From assembly GCF_020382885.2 (NCBI RefSeq), contig NC_058501.1, positions 12,497,501 to 12,561,500 of the forward strand: a stretch of DNA of 64,000 nucleotides, read 5' to 3'. Under the pieces are notes generated by a model, which was given only the letters and a program-made list of their open reading frames with translations, was not told the origin of the DNA and made no database searches. This DNA comes from Scatophagus argus (Eukaryota; Chordata; Actinopteri; Scatophagidae). A program made the position numbers and the translations under genes. Shown piece by piece: positions 1 to 10,818 of this stretch (position 1 is its first letter; every line of letters begins with the position of its first letter).

Positions 1-3000
1 CACTGCAAACACCACAGCGGTATTTAAGTTCTTGGGAAGCAGATGCTTTATGTTCCTCCCTTGAAATTGAATTAGGATGATGGTCAACTGACTTAGAGTG
101 GTTTTTCCGATGCTCAGCTCTGCTGCTCTTGGAGAGAAACACACGATTGCATATGTCACATGGGAAGTTTTCTTCACGGTGGGTGGACATATGTTCTGCT
201 AACTGTGAGGGTCCTGTAAAGCTGAAGTGACACTTGGAACAACGGTATGGGCGGCTCTTGCCATGAGTATGCTTATGTTTACGAAGTGCAAAGAGAGAGA
301 CAAAACCTCTGCCACATGCCTGGCACTGAAATTCAGACTGGTGCATTCGTTGATGTTGCTGCAACTGGGATGCCTGGAAAAAACATCTACCACATTCTGC
401 ACATTCATGTGGTTTTTCACCCAAGTGACACCTCTGATGATCCTCAAGACTTTCTGATGTTGAGAACGTCTTGCCACACACATGGCATGGGAAGTACGGT
501 GCAGAGTCTGAGTCGCTGTCCTCACTGCCATTATTTTCATCCTCATCACTTTCACCAGTTGTACTGACTTGACTGCTGGATTGTTTTTCAGTGCTCCGCT
601 TTTCCTGTACAGTTCTCCCATGATCATTCTGCTCTTTTTGATGCCATTTTCTATAGTGTCTAGCCAGTGACTTTTTGACTGCGTAAGTCTTGTGACAGAA
701 ACGACAAGTGAATACATCATCTGGATGGTCTTCACTGTAATGATTACATAAAGATGGTCTTGTCAAAAACCTTTGATTACACAGTTTGCAAGCATAAGGT
801 CTACTCAGGTCATGACATGTTCTGTGGACTTCAAGATCAGATGAGGTATAAAACATCTTGGAGCAGTCATTGCAAGAGTATTTCTTATGAATTCCATGCA
901 TCTTCAAGTGTTTTTCGAGATGTCCTTGGCTAGAGCACACCCGTCCGCATTTATTACACGTGTTGTGCTTTTTCTTTTGTTCCTCTCTCCCATGGTCTTC
1001 AAGGTGACTAATGAGCATTAAGCCATCTGTGAAGCTCTTATCACATTCTGAACATTGATACTGCACAGCTTTTGTCTCCTTGCTAGAGCCGTCTTTCACC
1101 TCACTATCTTCCGAATTTTGTGAGGATTCATCCATTAAGTCCTCTTTGCAGGAGAAGTTTGTCTGCAAAACCCCAGTTCCAGTTGTTTTGGAGCCTTCTT
1201 TGAACACTAAAACAGAGTCATTTAGTGCGAAATCAAGCTCTGCTTTCAAAGGTACTTCCAGCTGTTGAGTTGTATTTCTCTCTGAAATATGTTCAAATTT
1301 ACATTTCCTAAAAGCAGACTCCCTTGAATGTACACGCAGATGAGAAGTTAGTCCAGCTTTAGTTATGAAGGACATGTTACAGTCTGGGCAGGAAAATGGT
1401 TTGGGGACCTCACTAGCAAGAGCTGTATCTAGTTTACAGATTAAATTACCACCATCACCAAGTCGTTCATCACAACTCTCATCCAAAGGCTCCTCTTTGA
1501 TTTTTGGTATATTTGACAGATGGTGTTGTAAGGGAGCAGTAGACACTGGTGGAGTCATTGTTTCCATCTTGTGTGCATTTAAAAAATGCTCCTGCAGTTG
1601 TGAAAATAGCACAAAACGGGAACTACAGTATGCACAAGAAAAGCCCTTTTGTGGGCTCTGAGAGGCTGACTGCTGACTTTTGCACACTGTTGACGATGAG
1701 CTGGATGTTGAAGTACAACTTTTTTTGTGATTTTCAAGCTTGGCTTGTGGGAAAAATCCTCCACATTTGTCACAGGGGATTTTATTTTGCTGTGTTTTTT
1801 TAGGACACTTTTGGAAGTGGCGTTGCAAATAATCCTTCCTAATAAATCTCAGACCACAATAATCACAAGCAAATGGCCTCTCTCCTGTGTGCAGGCGGGT
1901 GTGCACGCTTAATTGATAGCTGTTTCCAAAAGCACGGGGGCAGTAATTACAGATGTATTTGTACTTTTTGTTGAAATGAGGCTGGATTCTCTGAAGAATT
2001 CGACTTCTCACACCATCAAGAGGTGCTGTCACATTTTCTGTTGATGGATTAGTTTCCAGTGGTAGGGAAGCATTTGCTTTTCTCAAGACCTTTCTGCACC
2101 TTCTCATCTTCCTATGCTTCTTCAGAGATTTTTCATGAGAGAATGATGAGCCACAGCCTGTACACTTGAATAATTTTGTAACATGAAACATAGTGTTATG
2201 TCGAGAAAGCTTAGACTGAGTTGAGAAGCTCCTTGAACAGATTTTACAGTCAAATGACTCCTGCTTTTCAGCAGGCTCAATACCAAACTTATTTCGCCAA
2301 CCTGTGCCAACATCATCTAAACTGACTTTGGGAATACAGACTTCCAAACGTGATCTTTTCCCTTTGCAACGAGCCTGATGTACTTTCAGATGATCATACC
2401 TTGAAAAGCAGCTGTCACAGGCTTTGCAGCGATAAGGCTTCACTTCATTATGCGTCAAAATGTGACGTCTGAGGTTTCGTGGTTTCATGAAAGTCTTGGT
2501 GCAGAATTTGCACTTGTACTCAGCTTCACTTTCTGCGTGGGGCTTCTGTGCTGCCTCCCTGAGAGTAGGCATGTGTGACAATTGTTGTGCTGCACCTATT
2601 TTGACTTTTGACTGCTCCTCTTTGTAAATGCCATCACAGAAAGCCTCATGCTGCAAACACATTGTTTGACTTCGATATCTGTGGCCACAGTGCACACATG
2701 CATATGGTTGCAAACCTGTATGTGAAACAAGATGTCTCAAGAGTAACGATCTGTACCTGAACCTCTGCGTACAGTGAGGGCATTTGAAATGAAGTTTATT
2801 TGTTGCACTGGTCTGAAAAGCCAATGTATCAACATTCTGGTCTGTCTGAGAAGTGCTTTTGCTGTTATCGCTATTCAAAGATGATAAGCCAGTGTTGTGC
2901 TCTGTCTCTATGCAGTTCTTTTGATGATGGCTTAACTTTGTATATCCAAAGTACTGCCCACATTTTGAGCACAGCAACAGAGAGTTTATCTTGTGGCCAC

Positions 3001-6000
3001 GGTGATGATTTTTCAGGCGGATTTTCTTTGAAAACTTGCGTGGACAATAGGAACACTGATGTGACTTCTTTGTCTTAACGTCAGACTCCAATGTTACAAG
3101 TTTGGTTTGAGCAAGGAAACAATGTTTACTATGAAGTTTAAGGTAAATGTCACGGTAAAACTGTTTTCCACAGTTGGTGCAGGAAAAGGGTTTGTCTCCA
3201 GTATGTTTGATCATGTGGCGCAGCAAATATCGACGACTCGTGAAATTGTGTTTGCAAAAGGGACACTGGTTTGATGAAGACCCAGATATATGTGTAAGAC
3301 AATGCTTTCTTAGTACTTGAGCATCATTAAACATCTCTTTGCATAAGGAACACTGTAGCTGCTTTGATCCACTCTCCTCATTCACAGATTCCAAGGACTG
3401 TTGTGGTTTCAGTTGTCTCTCTTCAAGCCGAGCTGCCTTGTTTTCTCTATTTTTGTGGCTGTCTAGATGTCTGAGGAGATATGCAGGATACTGGAACTGT
3501 AGATGACAGTCAGGGCATTGAAGCTTTCCCTTTTTTAGATGCGAGCTTCTGTGCTGGATCAGTTCTCTAACAGTTGGAAGAATCTTTCTGCAGACAGTGC
3601 ACTGTATCCTCCTCTGGTGAACAATTTTATGACCAAACAGGTAGGCACGTTTCTTGAATCCTTTTCCACATTCCAGACAGCGATATGGCCTTTCACCTTT
3701 GTGATTGTGCTCATGTTTCTTCAGTGACTGTGATGTGCTGAAACACTGTCCACAAAATTGACAACTTTTTACTTCATCTGGTTTGAAGTCATCTTTACTC
3801 TCTTCAGTCTTTGTAGTACTTAAAGTTGTTGGTTTCGACATGATAGAGAAAACCGAATTCCTGTACCTGAACATTTTGCCAGTGAGTCTAAACAACTCAT
3901 GTTTCTTCATATGTCTGTATTTTCCAGAAGGATGACAAAAAACTGCAGGACAAAGGTTGCATTTGTAACGTGGTACTGTTTTACAAGTCTTTGGGGCCAT
4001 TAGTGCTGGGGGTGCTTGATTTTTCTGTTCATTTTCCTTTGACAATGTTTTCTGTTCATTTTCATCTGATTGTTTTTGTTCAGTCTCCTTTGTTTTCTTC
4101 TCTTCAGCCCTCTCTTTTGCAAGCCGATTAACACATTCTCTGAGGCAAGATGTGTTAATATGTCTAATTCGGTTGGATGGTAAAGTGAAGGTAGTGTGAC
4201 ACAAGGGGCATCGATATTTTCCAGCAACTTTTTCCTTGCCACCAAATATTGCTTCTCTGACACAGTCACGCAAATGTCGAGCCCTGTTGTATGAGTACTT
4301 GAAAAGCCGTGGACAAAGAGGACATTTACATTTTCCTCTGGTCTCAGTCCTTTCTTTTTGACTTTTCTCATCACAAAGTTTTGTAGTAGACTGACTTGGC
4401 GAAAGGTCTAAATTCTTTCCCTTGTGTATGTTGTAGAAGTGCTTTTTGGCCTTCTCTGCAGTTGAGAAGCTTTTACCACAGACATTGCACATATTCGTTT
4501 TGCAGATGTCAACAAGCTTTACACAACATTCTGGTAGTTTTGCATATGTTTTTTTCGATACCAATTCCTTTGGTGGTGGCATTTTAGTTTCGCTGAGAGC
4601 ATCAAGATTTGTAACTGGAATTTTTGTCTGCTTGCATCTACCAGGTGTAACCTGGTGTCTTTGCAGGCTACCAGCATGTGCAAAATATATTCCACATTCA
4701 TTGCACTTAAAAGGCGTTTTGCCAGTGTGTGTTCGCATATGCTTGATAAACTGATATGATTTTGAAAACATGAGCCCACATCGATTGCACCCATGGCGCT
4801 CAAAACCTTTTTTTTTCTGTTGGCTCAAATCAGAAGGAAGCTGAGGGCTTTCTTTGGTCACATCACACCAATGTTTTTCAGCATCATCATTCCTCATCAG
4901 GCAGAGATTACAAGTTTTGCAAAAGTGGAAATTGTACACTGAATGGCAACAATAGTGGTGTTCAATTAGATGATCTACGCTGTTGGTTGTGTGTTGGCAA
5001 GCTCCACAATGATAGGAGTTACTCATTCCATTTCCTGACTCTAAGGTTTTCAATACTACAACAGGTTGCAGATATTTACTCATTTGCATAGAGGATTTCA
5101 GCTGAGGCCCTAGTTCTTCTGATTGATTCATGCCGTTACCATCAGGTTGGACCAAAGAAGTGTCTTCAGAATGCCTAGTGTCATGTTTTGTTTCATCATA
5201 GTCACATGAAGAGTCTTCTCTTGACAGAGGCTCACCATACAGGATGTCAAGCACTGGTGGTTCCTCTGTACATGTTTCCATCTCTTCAAATGACTCTGTA
5301 GCATTTTCAGCAACATCTCCACCAAGACTTTCTGGTTTTAGGGCCACTGGAGTTTGATGTAGGGACGTCTGCCGATCTGGAGAAGAGGCTGTATTAGTAT
5401 TCTTTTCTGGACTTGTCCAGTTTTTTTCCAGACAGGGATTTATGTCTGTGCACGAGGTGTCTGACTGTAAGCAAAATTGTAAACTATTACAAACACTTTG
5501 CTCTTTAGTGTCATTAGTCACAACAGGGCCAGTACAATCTGCATCCATAGGAGGGTTTATAGTCTTCTCTAATGGACTTGTAACTTTCTTTTCTAGACTG
5601 GGATTTATGTCTGTGCTGGGGCTATGCGGCTCTGAGTAGGATTCTACATAGCTAGCAATACCTAGCTTGTTCTTGGTGCTAGGGTCAATAGAACCACAGT
5701 CACTAGAGATACCAGGACCATTGCACCCTGGATCTTGCAAAGAAGTGGCATTTGTCTTTTCTGCTGCACTTGTCCATTCTTTTTCGAGACATGGATTTTG
5801 CTCTGTGTTTGAGCAATTTGGCTCCAAGCATGTTTTGAAATGACCTGCAACACTTTGCTCATTTTTGTCAGTGGCATCACTGAAAACACCATCCCTCATC
5901 ACAGCAGGGCTGCTACAAATATTGACCTGAGCTACACTTTCGCAAGACTGATGCTCAGATATCTGCAAACAGGTTTGAACGTGACTTTCTCTTTTCAAGG

Positions 6001-7366
6001 TATTTGTACATTCAATGAGCTCATGAATAGCATCATTACAATCGAACACCTTGATACCCTGTGGATCTGAAGACTGACAAATATTTGACTGAATTTCTTT
6101 CTCCTGATAGTCAGTTTCCATATTTTCATCTTGACATACAGTGGAGTTGGCATTTGGGGATTTCTGCTTTCCAAAGTTCTCATTTTCAAATGAGCCTGAT
6201 TCTTTTCTCTTCCCTCTTAGCACTTCACTTTGGTCCTGCTCATCCTCTTTCATATTTCTATCTTGACCATCTGTGGAGCCGGAATTATCAAGCCCCACAT
6301 TTACTTGGCTGAATGGTTGGTTCATTTCCTTTCTTAAAACTTCTCCATCAAAGTGATCTTGCTCATTATTAAATGCAGCCAATATGTTTGGAGCATTTGC
6401 AGTGACTGACCCCTCCAAACTGCCATCTGGGTACTTCTCTAATCCATCAACAGTCAAGTTTTCATGGACACTTATCAAGATATTTGAATACTCTCCTTGA
6501 GTGAGATCTCTCTCCTTATAGTCCTTTTGTTTCTGATCTTCAGAACCATCACATTCATTTCTATCCTTCACAGTCTCACTGCCAGTAGTTGTCACCAGGG
6601 TTGGAGTTTTAGAAGACTGACTGTGTCCTGTATCATATTTGGCAGTGTCTTCCGGACTTTCCATCTTGTCTTGTGCACATTCAATTATGTTTTCTTCTGC
6701 CTTCACATTTGATGGACTTGGCAAAATTACACTAGTCTCTGACATAACAGGGCGTGGACTCTCGAGCGGAAATGTCATATTTCCAGGATGAGTGAAAAGC
6801 CATTCTGATGAGCTCTGTTTTACAGAGATGTCAGTTTTAGTTTTTGGAAGTGAATTACTTCCCATGAATTTACAAGAAGGCCTTGTTTCACCAATATCTG
6901 CGTCTGAACAGCTACTGACATCTGAGTAGTCCTCAAGAAATGATGTAGCTAGTATTCCACAGTCTTGCTTCAGTCCTTGGAAATCTGCAGGAAAAGACGA
7001 AGGAAATGATTCTGATGCTGATAATCCATCTGTGGCGAAATCTATAACACCATTTCCACATCTTGGTAAGTACTCTTTTTCCATTTGCTCTCCATCAGCT
7101 TGCCATGGAGCATCCTTGAAGTATTTTTGATATACACAGTCTGAACTGGAATTTCCAATACTGGGATTTGAGTAAAAGTTAGTGTTGAAGTTTGAGTTTG
7201 TTGCTGGGGCTTCATGTGAAGCCACTGTGCCAGGGAAGTCATGATGTCCAGTGAAGTTCTCTATATGTGGAGAAAGATTTCCGTCCGACTCTGATGTCCT
7301 CACAGTGCTTGGATCTGACGCCAGAGGTGGCAGGTTATGGAAGTATGAATCCCACCCATGAGCCAT
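1..7366 (-). CDS. Giant multi-C2H2 zinc-finger protein, 3' end outside window
   Basis: One reading frame stays open from the ATG at 7364-7366 to the left edge (more than 2,450 codons), so the C-terminus is missing. The protein begins MAHGWDSYFHNLPPL. The first ~780 residues are acidic, rich in Ser, Thr, Glu and Asn, and probably disordered. At least 38 zinc fingers follow, from about 5035 leftward to the edge, including CGKSF- and CGKGF-type cores and some TGEKP-like linkers (for example TGDKP, TGERP). About ten fingers end in Cys rather than the second His. The start is supported by two minus-strand acceptors just upstream: TTTTCAG with the exon beginning at 7401, and CTTGCAG only three bases before the ATG. 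The family is nuclear and sequence-specific DNA binding is expected; the targets are unknown. No KRAB, SCAN or BTB domain is visible. I cannot assign an orthologue. A 12-kb intron to a promoter near 19.4 kb is inferred. Confidence 0.9.
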   Translation of the reverse strand, partial: MAHGWDSYFHNLPPLASDPSTVRTSESDGNLSPHIENFTGHHDFPGTVASHEAPATNSNFNTNFYSNPSIGNSSSDCVYQKYFKDAPWQADGEQMEKEYLPRCGNGVIDFATDGLSASESFPSSFPADFQGLKQDCGILATSFLEDYSDVSSCSDADIGETRPSCKFMGSNSLPKTKTDISVKQSSSEWLFTHPGNMTFPLESPRPVMSETSVILPSPSNVKAEENIIECAQDKMESPEDTAKYDTGHSQSSKTPTLVTTTGSETVKDRNECDGSEDQKQKDYKERDLTQGEYSNILISVHENLTVDGLEKYPDGSLEGSVTANAPNILAAFNNEQDHFDGEVLRKEMNQPFSQVNVGLDNSGSTDGQDRNMKEDEQDQSEVLRGKRKESGSFENENFGKQKSPNANSTVCQDENMETDYQEKEIQSNICQSSDPQGIKVFDCNDAIHELIECTNTLKRESHVQTCLQISEHQSCESVAQVNICSSPAVMRDGVFSDATDKNEQSVAGHFKTCLEPNCSNTEQNPCLEKEWTSAAEKTNATSLQDPGCNGPGISSDCGSIDPSTKNKLGIASYVESYSEPHSPSTDINPSLEKKVTSPLEKTINPPMDADCTGPVVTNDTKEQSVCNSLQFCLQSDTSCTDINPCLEKNWTSPEKNTNTASSPDRQTSLHQTPVALKPESLGGDVAENATESFEEMETCTEEPPVLDILYGEPLSREDSSCDYDETKHDTRHSEDTSLVQPDGNGMNQSEELGPQLKSSMQMSKYLQPVVVLKTLESGNGMSNSYHCGACQHTTNSVDHLIEHHYCCHSVYNFHFCKTCNLCLMRNDDAEKHWCDVTKESPQLPSDLSQQKKKGFERHGCNRCGLMFSKSYQFIKHMRTHTGKTPFKCNECGIYFAHAGSLQRHQVTPGRCKQTKIPVTNLDALSETKMPPPKELVSKKTYAKLPECCVKLVDICKTNMCNVCGKSFSTAEKAKKHFYNIHKGKNLDLSPSQSTTKLCDEKSQKERTETRGKCKCPLCPRLFKYSYNRARHLRDCVREAIFGGKEKVAGKYRCPLCHTTFTLPSNRIRHINTSCLRECVNRLAKERAEEKKTKETEQKQSDENEQKTLSKENEQKNQAPPALMAPKTCKTVPRYKCNLCPAVFCHPSGKYRHMKKHELFRLTGKMFRYRNSVFSIMSKPTTLSTTKTEESKDDFKPDEVKSCQFCGQCFSTSQSLKKHEHNHKGERPYRCLECGKGFKKRAYLFGHKIVHQRRIQCTVCRKILPTVRELIQHRSSHLKKGKLQCPDCHLQFQYPAYLLRHLDSHKNRENKAARLEERQLKPQQSLESVNEESGSKQLQCSLCKEMFNDAQVLRKHCLTHISGSSSNQCPFCKHNFTSRRYLLRHMIKHTGDKPFSCTNCGKQFYRDIYLKLHSKHCFLAQTKLVTLESDVKTKKSHQCSYCPRKFSKKIRLKNHHRGHKINSLLLCSKCGQYFGYTKLSHHQKNCIETEHNTGLSSLNSDNSKSTSQTDQNVDTLAFQTSATNKLHFKCPHCTQRFRYRSLLLRHLVSHTGLQPYACVHCGHRYRSQTMCLQHEAFCDGIYKEEQSKVKIGAAQQLSHMPTLREAAQKPHAESEAEYKCKFCTKTFMKPRNLRRHILTHNEVKPYRCKACDSCFSRYDHLKVHQARCKGKRSRLEVCIPKVSLDDVGTGWRNKFGIEPAEKQESFDCKICSRSFSTQSKLSRHNTMFHVTKLFKCTGCGSSFSHEKSLKKHRKMRRCRKVLRKANASLPLETNPSTENVTAPLDGVRSRILQRIQPHFNKKYKYICNYCPRAFGNSYQLSVHTRLHTGERPFACDYCGLRFIRKDYLQRHFQKCPKKTQQNKIPCDKCGGFFPQAKLENHKKSCTSTSSSSSTVCKSQQSASQSPQKGFSCAYCSSRFVLFSQLQEHFLNAHKMETMTPPVSTAPLQHHLSNIPKIKEEPLDESCDERLGDGGNLICKLDTALASEVPKPFSCPDCNMSFITKAGLTSHLRVHSRESAFRKCKFEHISERNTTQQLEVPLKAELDFALNDSVLVFKEGSKTTGTGVLQTNFSCKEDLMDESSQNSEDSEVKDGSSKETKAVQYQCSECDKSFTDGLMLISHLEDHGREEQKKKHNTCNKCGRVCSSQGHLEKHLKMHGIHKKYSCNDCSKMFYTSSDLEVHRTCHDLSRPYACKLCNQRFLTRPSLCNHYSEDHPDDVFTCRFCHKTYAVKKSLARHYRKWHQKEQNDHGRTVQEKRSTEKQSSSQVSTTGESDEDENNGSEDSDSDSAPYFPCHVCGKTFSTSESLEDHQRCHLGEKPHECAECGRCFFQASQLQQHQRMHQSEFQCQACGRGFVSLFALRKHKHTHGKSRPYRCSKCHFSFTGPSQLAEHMSTHREENFPCDICNRVFLSKSSRAEHRKNHSKSVDHHPNSISREEHKASASQELKYRCGVCS

Positions 7367-7401
7367 TCTCTGCAAGGACCAGAAGTTAGGCCAACACAAT
7401 C

Positions 7402-8056
7402 CTGAAAACACAGAAGCATAAAATTAGAAAAGAACAACAACAACGCATTAAGAAATTACACAAACTGCCAAGAATAACAAAATAAAAAAATAAATCAAAT
7501 AAGATCTGACCTTTTCTTGGACATACAAAGACTGGGACTATCAGGGATGATGTAGGTTACATATGAATGGAAAAAATGAATTGATATTATTATTGTAAAC
7601 ATTTACAAACCACTAAAATCTGACCCCAAAAATATTCAGAGAGAACTGCCTGTAGTTTATGTGTTTGCTCTGTGTATTTCCCAGTTACATGTTTGGGCGC
7701 AACATGTGAGCTAACATGTGACCAACAGCGGCACAGGGGTTTGGTGCACTGTCAGTCAGGTGGTGGAAAGACGATTCCATGCATTGAGACCCATGTACAG
7801 GAACTGATTTTCGATAAGTGAAAAGTAAGAGAAGGGCCCATAGCTGGTGCAAAATGTGGGGGAATACCAATTACACATAGGTTTTCTCATATCAACGTAT
7901 AGCACGGGTGCTGACACATATCAAACATTTTCTGTATTCAGTCACTCAACTAACAAGCCCAACCAACTTGGACTGCTGGTTGGAAAAAACAAGCACATGG
8001 ATGATTTCAACTCTTTTAAAACTGTTGTCTATGTTTCTTTTGACTTTTTTATTTAC
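7402..8056. other. Intron-like sequence, no gene seen
   Basis: AT-rich sequence directly 5' of the splice acceptor of the large zinc-finger exon. No coding pattern, RNA gene or clear repeat was recognised. It is probably the 3' end of that gene's intron. Confidence 0.5.
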
Positions 8057-8115
8057 ATTACAACCCTGAATCCAAGAAAGTTGGGATGCCATGTAAAACA
8101 AATACAAATTGTGAA
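8057..8115 (+). repeat. Fragment of a dispersed fish DNA-transposon-like repeat
   Basis: The segment contains the pattern ACAACCCTGAATCCAAGAAA followed by GTTGGGATGCC and ATGTAAAAC. I recognise this as a diverged copy of a short non-autonomous repeat common in fish genomes. Only one end is readable and the family is not assigned. Confidence 0.45.
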
Positions 8116-8155
8116 AAACGTGAGACTGACTGTTTACCGAAAACAGTTTTATCAA

Positions 8156-8188
8156 GTGTTACCAAGTACATGTTGTACTTGGTAACAC
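8156..8188. repeat. Perfect 15-bp inverted repeat, 3-nt loop
   Basis: GTGTTACCAAGTACA at 8156-8170 is followed by TGT and then its exact reverse complement at 8174-8188. It adjoins the repeat fragment at 8057 and may be a remnant of terminal inverted repeats. Confidence 0.85.
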
Positions 8189-8984
8189 AGAAAGTGGTGA
8201 ACTTCTCATTCTTACTTGAAAGACTGAGCTTTTCAAGGATGATCACTAGGGAAATGCATTCTCTACATTAAGCTCATTCTAGGTATGACCAACAGGTAGC
8301 CAGATGCAGTACCAGGTGACCTATTCCAGTTGTAGGACAGTTGCCAAGGGCACTGAGTGGAGAACTGGATTGGAGAATTTAATGTTTTTAATAGCAGGGG
8401 ATATGTGAGCACCCGAAGTAAATATGGGAAAAACAACAGAGAAAAGCAGCCCCCCAGAGTACCAGGGGGTGCCAGGACTTAAGTGTGGTTATTCCCAGAC
8501 TATTCCCAGAAGAATGATAGGGCTGGATTTTTATCACTGCATCGTCTCTGAGAGTTGACAGCGCCCGTGCGCCTAAGAGGCACTTACAGTATGTGGTCTT
8601 TGAGTCTCTAGGTAGGATCCTGTTCCATCTTGGGGACTCCATAGTTAGCCACGTATCTGGAAGACTTCAACGTGCAACAACAGAGAAAGCTGAATGGGGG
8701 TAATGGATATAATGAGGATGAGGAATGGATATGATCTGAACCGAAGTGGAACTTTACTAAAGGACATCTGTACTTGTTCTGGTCTGTCCAAAACACCATG
8801 ACCTCTCTCTATTTCATGCCTCTTCATCTCCTCCCTCCTGCCTGTGACAGTGAAACTGATCTCAATGCATTATCTTGAAGGATGCCTCAGTGCTAAAATG
8901 CATCATGAGAAGACAGGTGAGGAAAGACTAGGTTTGCTGGAAAAGCCATGAGAAAGGATGCATGAGTGTATCTTTTGGAGATGG
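8189..8984. other. Non-coding sequence, nothing recognised
   Basis: Short open frames on both strands overlap without a consistent coding pattern. No repeat family was recognised. Confidence 0.4.
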
Positions 8985-9365
8985 TTACAACATAAATGAA
9001 TACAACATTCAGAATACACAATGCATCACAGTTTGTTGTCAATGGGACTGTCCACTTTCAAAAGTCCTATAATGGGCACATGAGCATCAGAAATGGACCA
9101 TGGAACAACGGAAGAAGGTGGCCTGGTGTTATGAATCACATTTTCTTTTCCACCGTGTGGATGGCTGGATGCATCACTCACCTGGGGAAGACATGTCACC
9201 AGGATACACTATGGGAAGAAGTCTAGCCAGTAGAGGCATTGTGATGCTTTGGACAATGTTCTGTTGACAAACCTTGGGTCCTGCCATTCATATGGATGTT
9301 ACTCTGACACGTACCACCTATCTAAACATTACTGCTGACCAAGTACACCCAATGAGCTTAAACTT
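8985..9365 (+). pseudogene. Degraded Tc1-like transposase fragment
   Basis: The frames spell pieces of a fish Tc1-like transposase: GPWNNGRRWPGVMNH, VDGWMHHSPGEDMSPG and MGPAIHMDVTLTRTTYLN. These match the central DDE-domain region of a family very common in fish, where the usual text is WSDESRFLL, VDGRVRV and TLGPAIHVDVTLTRT. The reading frame breaks at least twice, and both the N-terminal DNA-binding part and the C-terminal catalytic part are missing. It is an inactive relic, the same family as the minus-strand element at 26280-27330. Confidence 0.75.
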
Positions 9366-9846
9366 TTATTTTGAAACTCTCAGATCTGTCTCTCTATTTT
9401 CATCCAAGTGCATCTCCTTCAAGATTCAAGCAGCGCTAGTGTTAGGGATCAGATCAAATTGGGGATTAGGGAAAAGCATATTGAGAACTTTTTACGATTA
9501 ACGTTAGCCGAGCAGAAAACTCAATTAGTAACAAATGAGACCTGCTGACCAACACACACTGCAGCATTAAATAACTTAAACCACGTTCCACTTCTGCACC
9601 CTCTCAGTGTCTTGCACAATCATGGCCTTTTCAGAGGTTAATAGTGCAGCACAGAGACTGCTCACAACACAGCAGAGCATTCTGCCTCCTGCTATTTTGT
9701 CATTCTCCAACAGGCAGGAGACTGTAAGATGCTTTCAAATTAATTCATTTATTAAAGTAATGCAACTTTCTAAAATAAAAATGCTAGCTGTCAGTTTTGT
9801 TTCATATTGTATTTCACTGGACTGAGGACACTAGTGAATGGTCCTT
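9366..9846. other. Non-coding sequence, nothing recognised
   Basis: AT-rich sequence with no supported gene and no recognised repeat. Confidence 0.4.
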
Positions 9847-10126
9847 CACACAATCTTCTTTTCCTTTTGGCTGTTCTTTTCAGGGGTCACCACAGCGAAT
9901 CATCTGCTTCCATCTCGCCCTATCCTCTGTATCCTCTTCCCTCACACCAACTACTTTCACTACATCCATAAACCTCCTCTTTGGTCTTCTCCTAGACCTC
10001 CTGCCCGGCAGCTCTAACATCAGCATCCTTGGACCAATCACTGTCCCTCCTCTGAACATGTCCAAACCATCTCAACCTGGCCTCTCTAACTTTATCTCTG
10101 AAACATCTCACACTGTCCCTCTAATG

Positions 10127-10818
10127 CGGTCCTTCTCAAATAGTGGGGCGCGCCCCCCTGGGGAACATGCTTTTTTTTTGCCATACTAGAATAAAGTGTA
10201 ATTGCACATCCACTACAGTGGTTGGTAGTGGCGCTCTCATTGTCAGAGTGTGCGCAGGGAGTATTACCTCTATGGTGTAGCGGTTTTTTTGCACCGAGTA
10301 GGCAATATGAAGTGCAGTAAACGAACCCTTAAGAGACAACATGAAGAACTTTTTAACAGGGATGAAAAGAAAGGCGGAGAAAGACGAAGATATTGAGACA
10401 AAAGTAACTCACCCGAAAGCTAAGATGAGGAAATATGACAAAGCATATGTAGCACTTGGGCTCACTGTGACTACAGTGGGAGACGAGGAAAGACCGGTGT
10501 GTTTACTGTGTCTAAAAATGCTGGCAGCGGACAGCATGAAGCCAAATAAATTAAGGCGTCACTTGAAGACATTACATCCCAAACATGCTGTTAAGCCCCT
10601 GGAGTTTTTTCAGCGAAAACGTGCCGAATATTGCCAACAATCATCCCGCTTTGTGAATGCAACTTCAGTAAACCAGCGAGCACTGTTAGCATCATATTAT
10701 TACATATTATTATTACTATTATTTATAATCGCGGCAGAGAGTGGGTGGTGGGGTGGGGGGGCGCGAATTGTTTTCTTCTTGCTGGGGGGACGTAACAGAA
10801 AATATTTGAGAAGCACTG
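10127..10818 (+). mobile_element. Internally deleted hAT transposon with 8-bp target duplication
   Basis: The direct repeat CTCTAATG at 10119-10126 and 10819-10826 is an 8-bp target-site duplication, typical of hAT elements. The ends are inverted: CGGTCCTTCTCAAAT on the left and ATTTGAGAAGCACTG on the right, whose reverse complement is CAGTGCTTCTCAAAT (13 of 15 matching). The element is 692 bp and retains only the start of a transposase gene (10341 onward), followed by an AT-rich and G-rich stretch. The DDE and dimerisation parts are gone, so it is non-autonomous. It sits inside a LINE fragment and is therefore younger than that fragment. Confidence 0.9.
10341..10690 (+). pseudogene. hAT transposase N-terminus with BED-like zinc finger
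   Basis: The frame begins MKNFLTGMKRKAEKDEDI. It reads KYDKAYVALGLT, then a finger with CLLC, MKPNKLRRH and LKTLHPKH, then EFFQRKRAEY. This order (Lys-rich start, C-x2-C, MKP-x-KLRRH, HP) is that of hAT-derived FAM200/ZBED5-type transposases. After about 120 residues homology stops and the frame continues into low-complexity sequence. It is truncated and cannot encode a working transposase. Confidence 0.8.

Noticed and set aside
199..735. 178-codon minus-strand open frame
   Set aside because: It is a shifted-frame shadow of the giant zinc-finger exon, which is open in another frame over the same bases.
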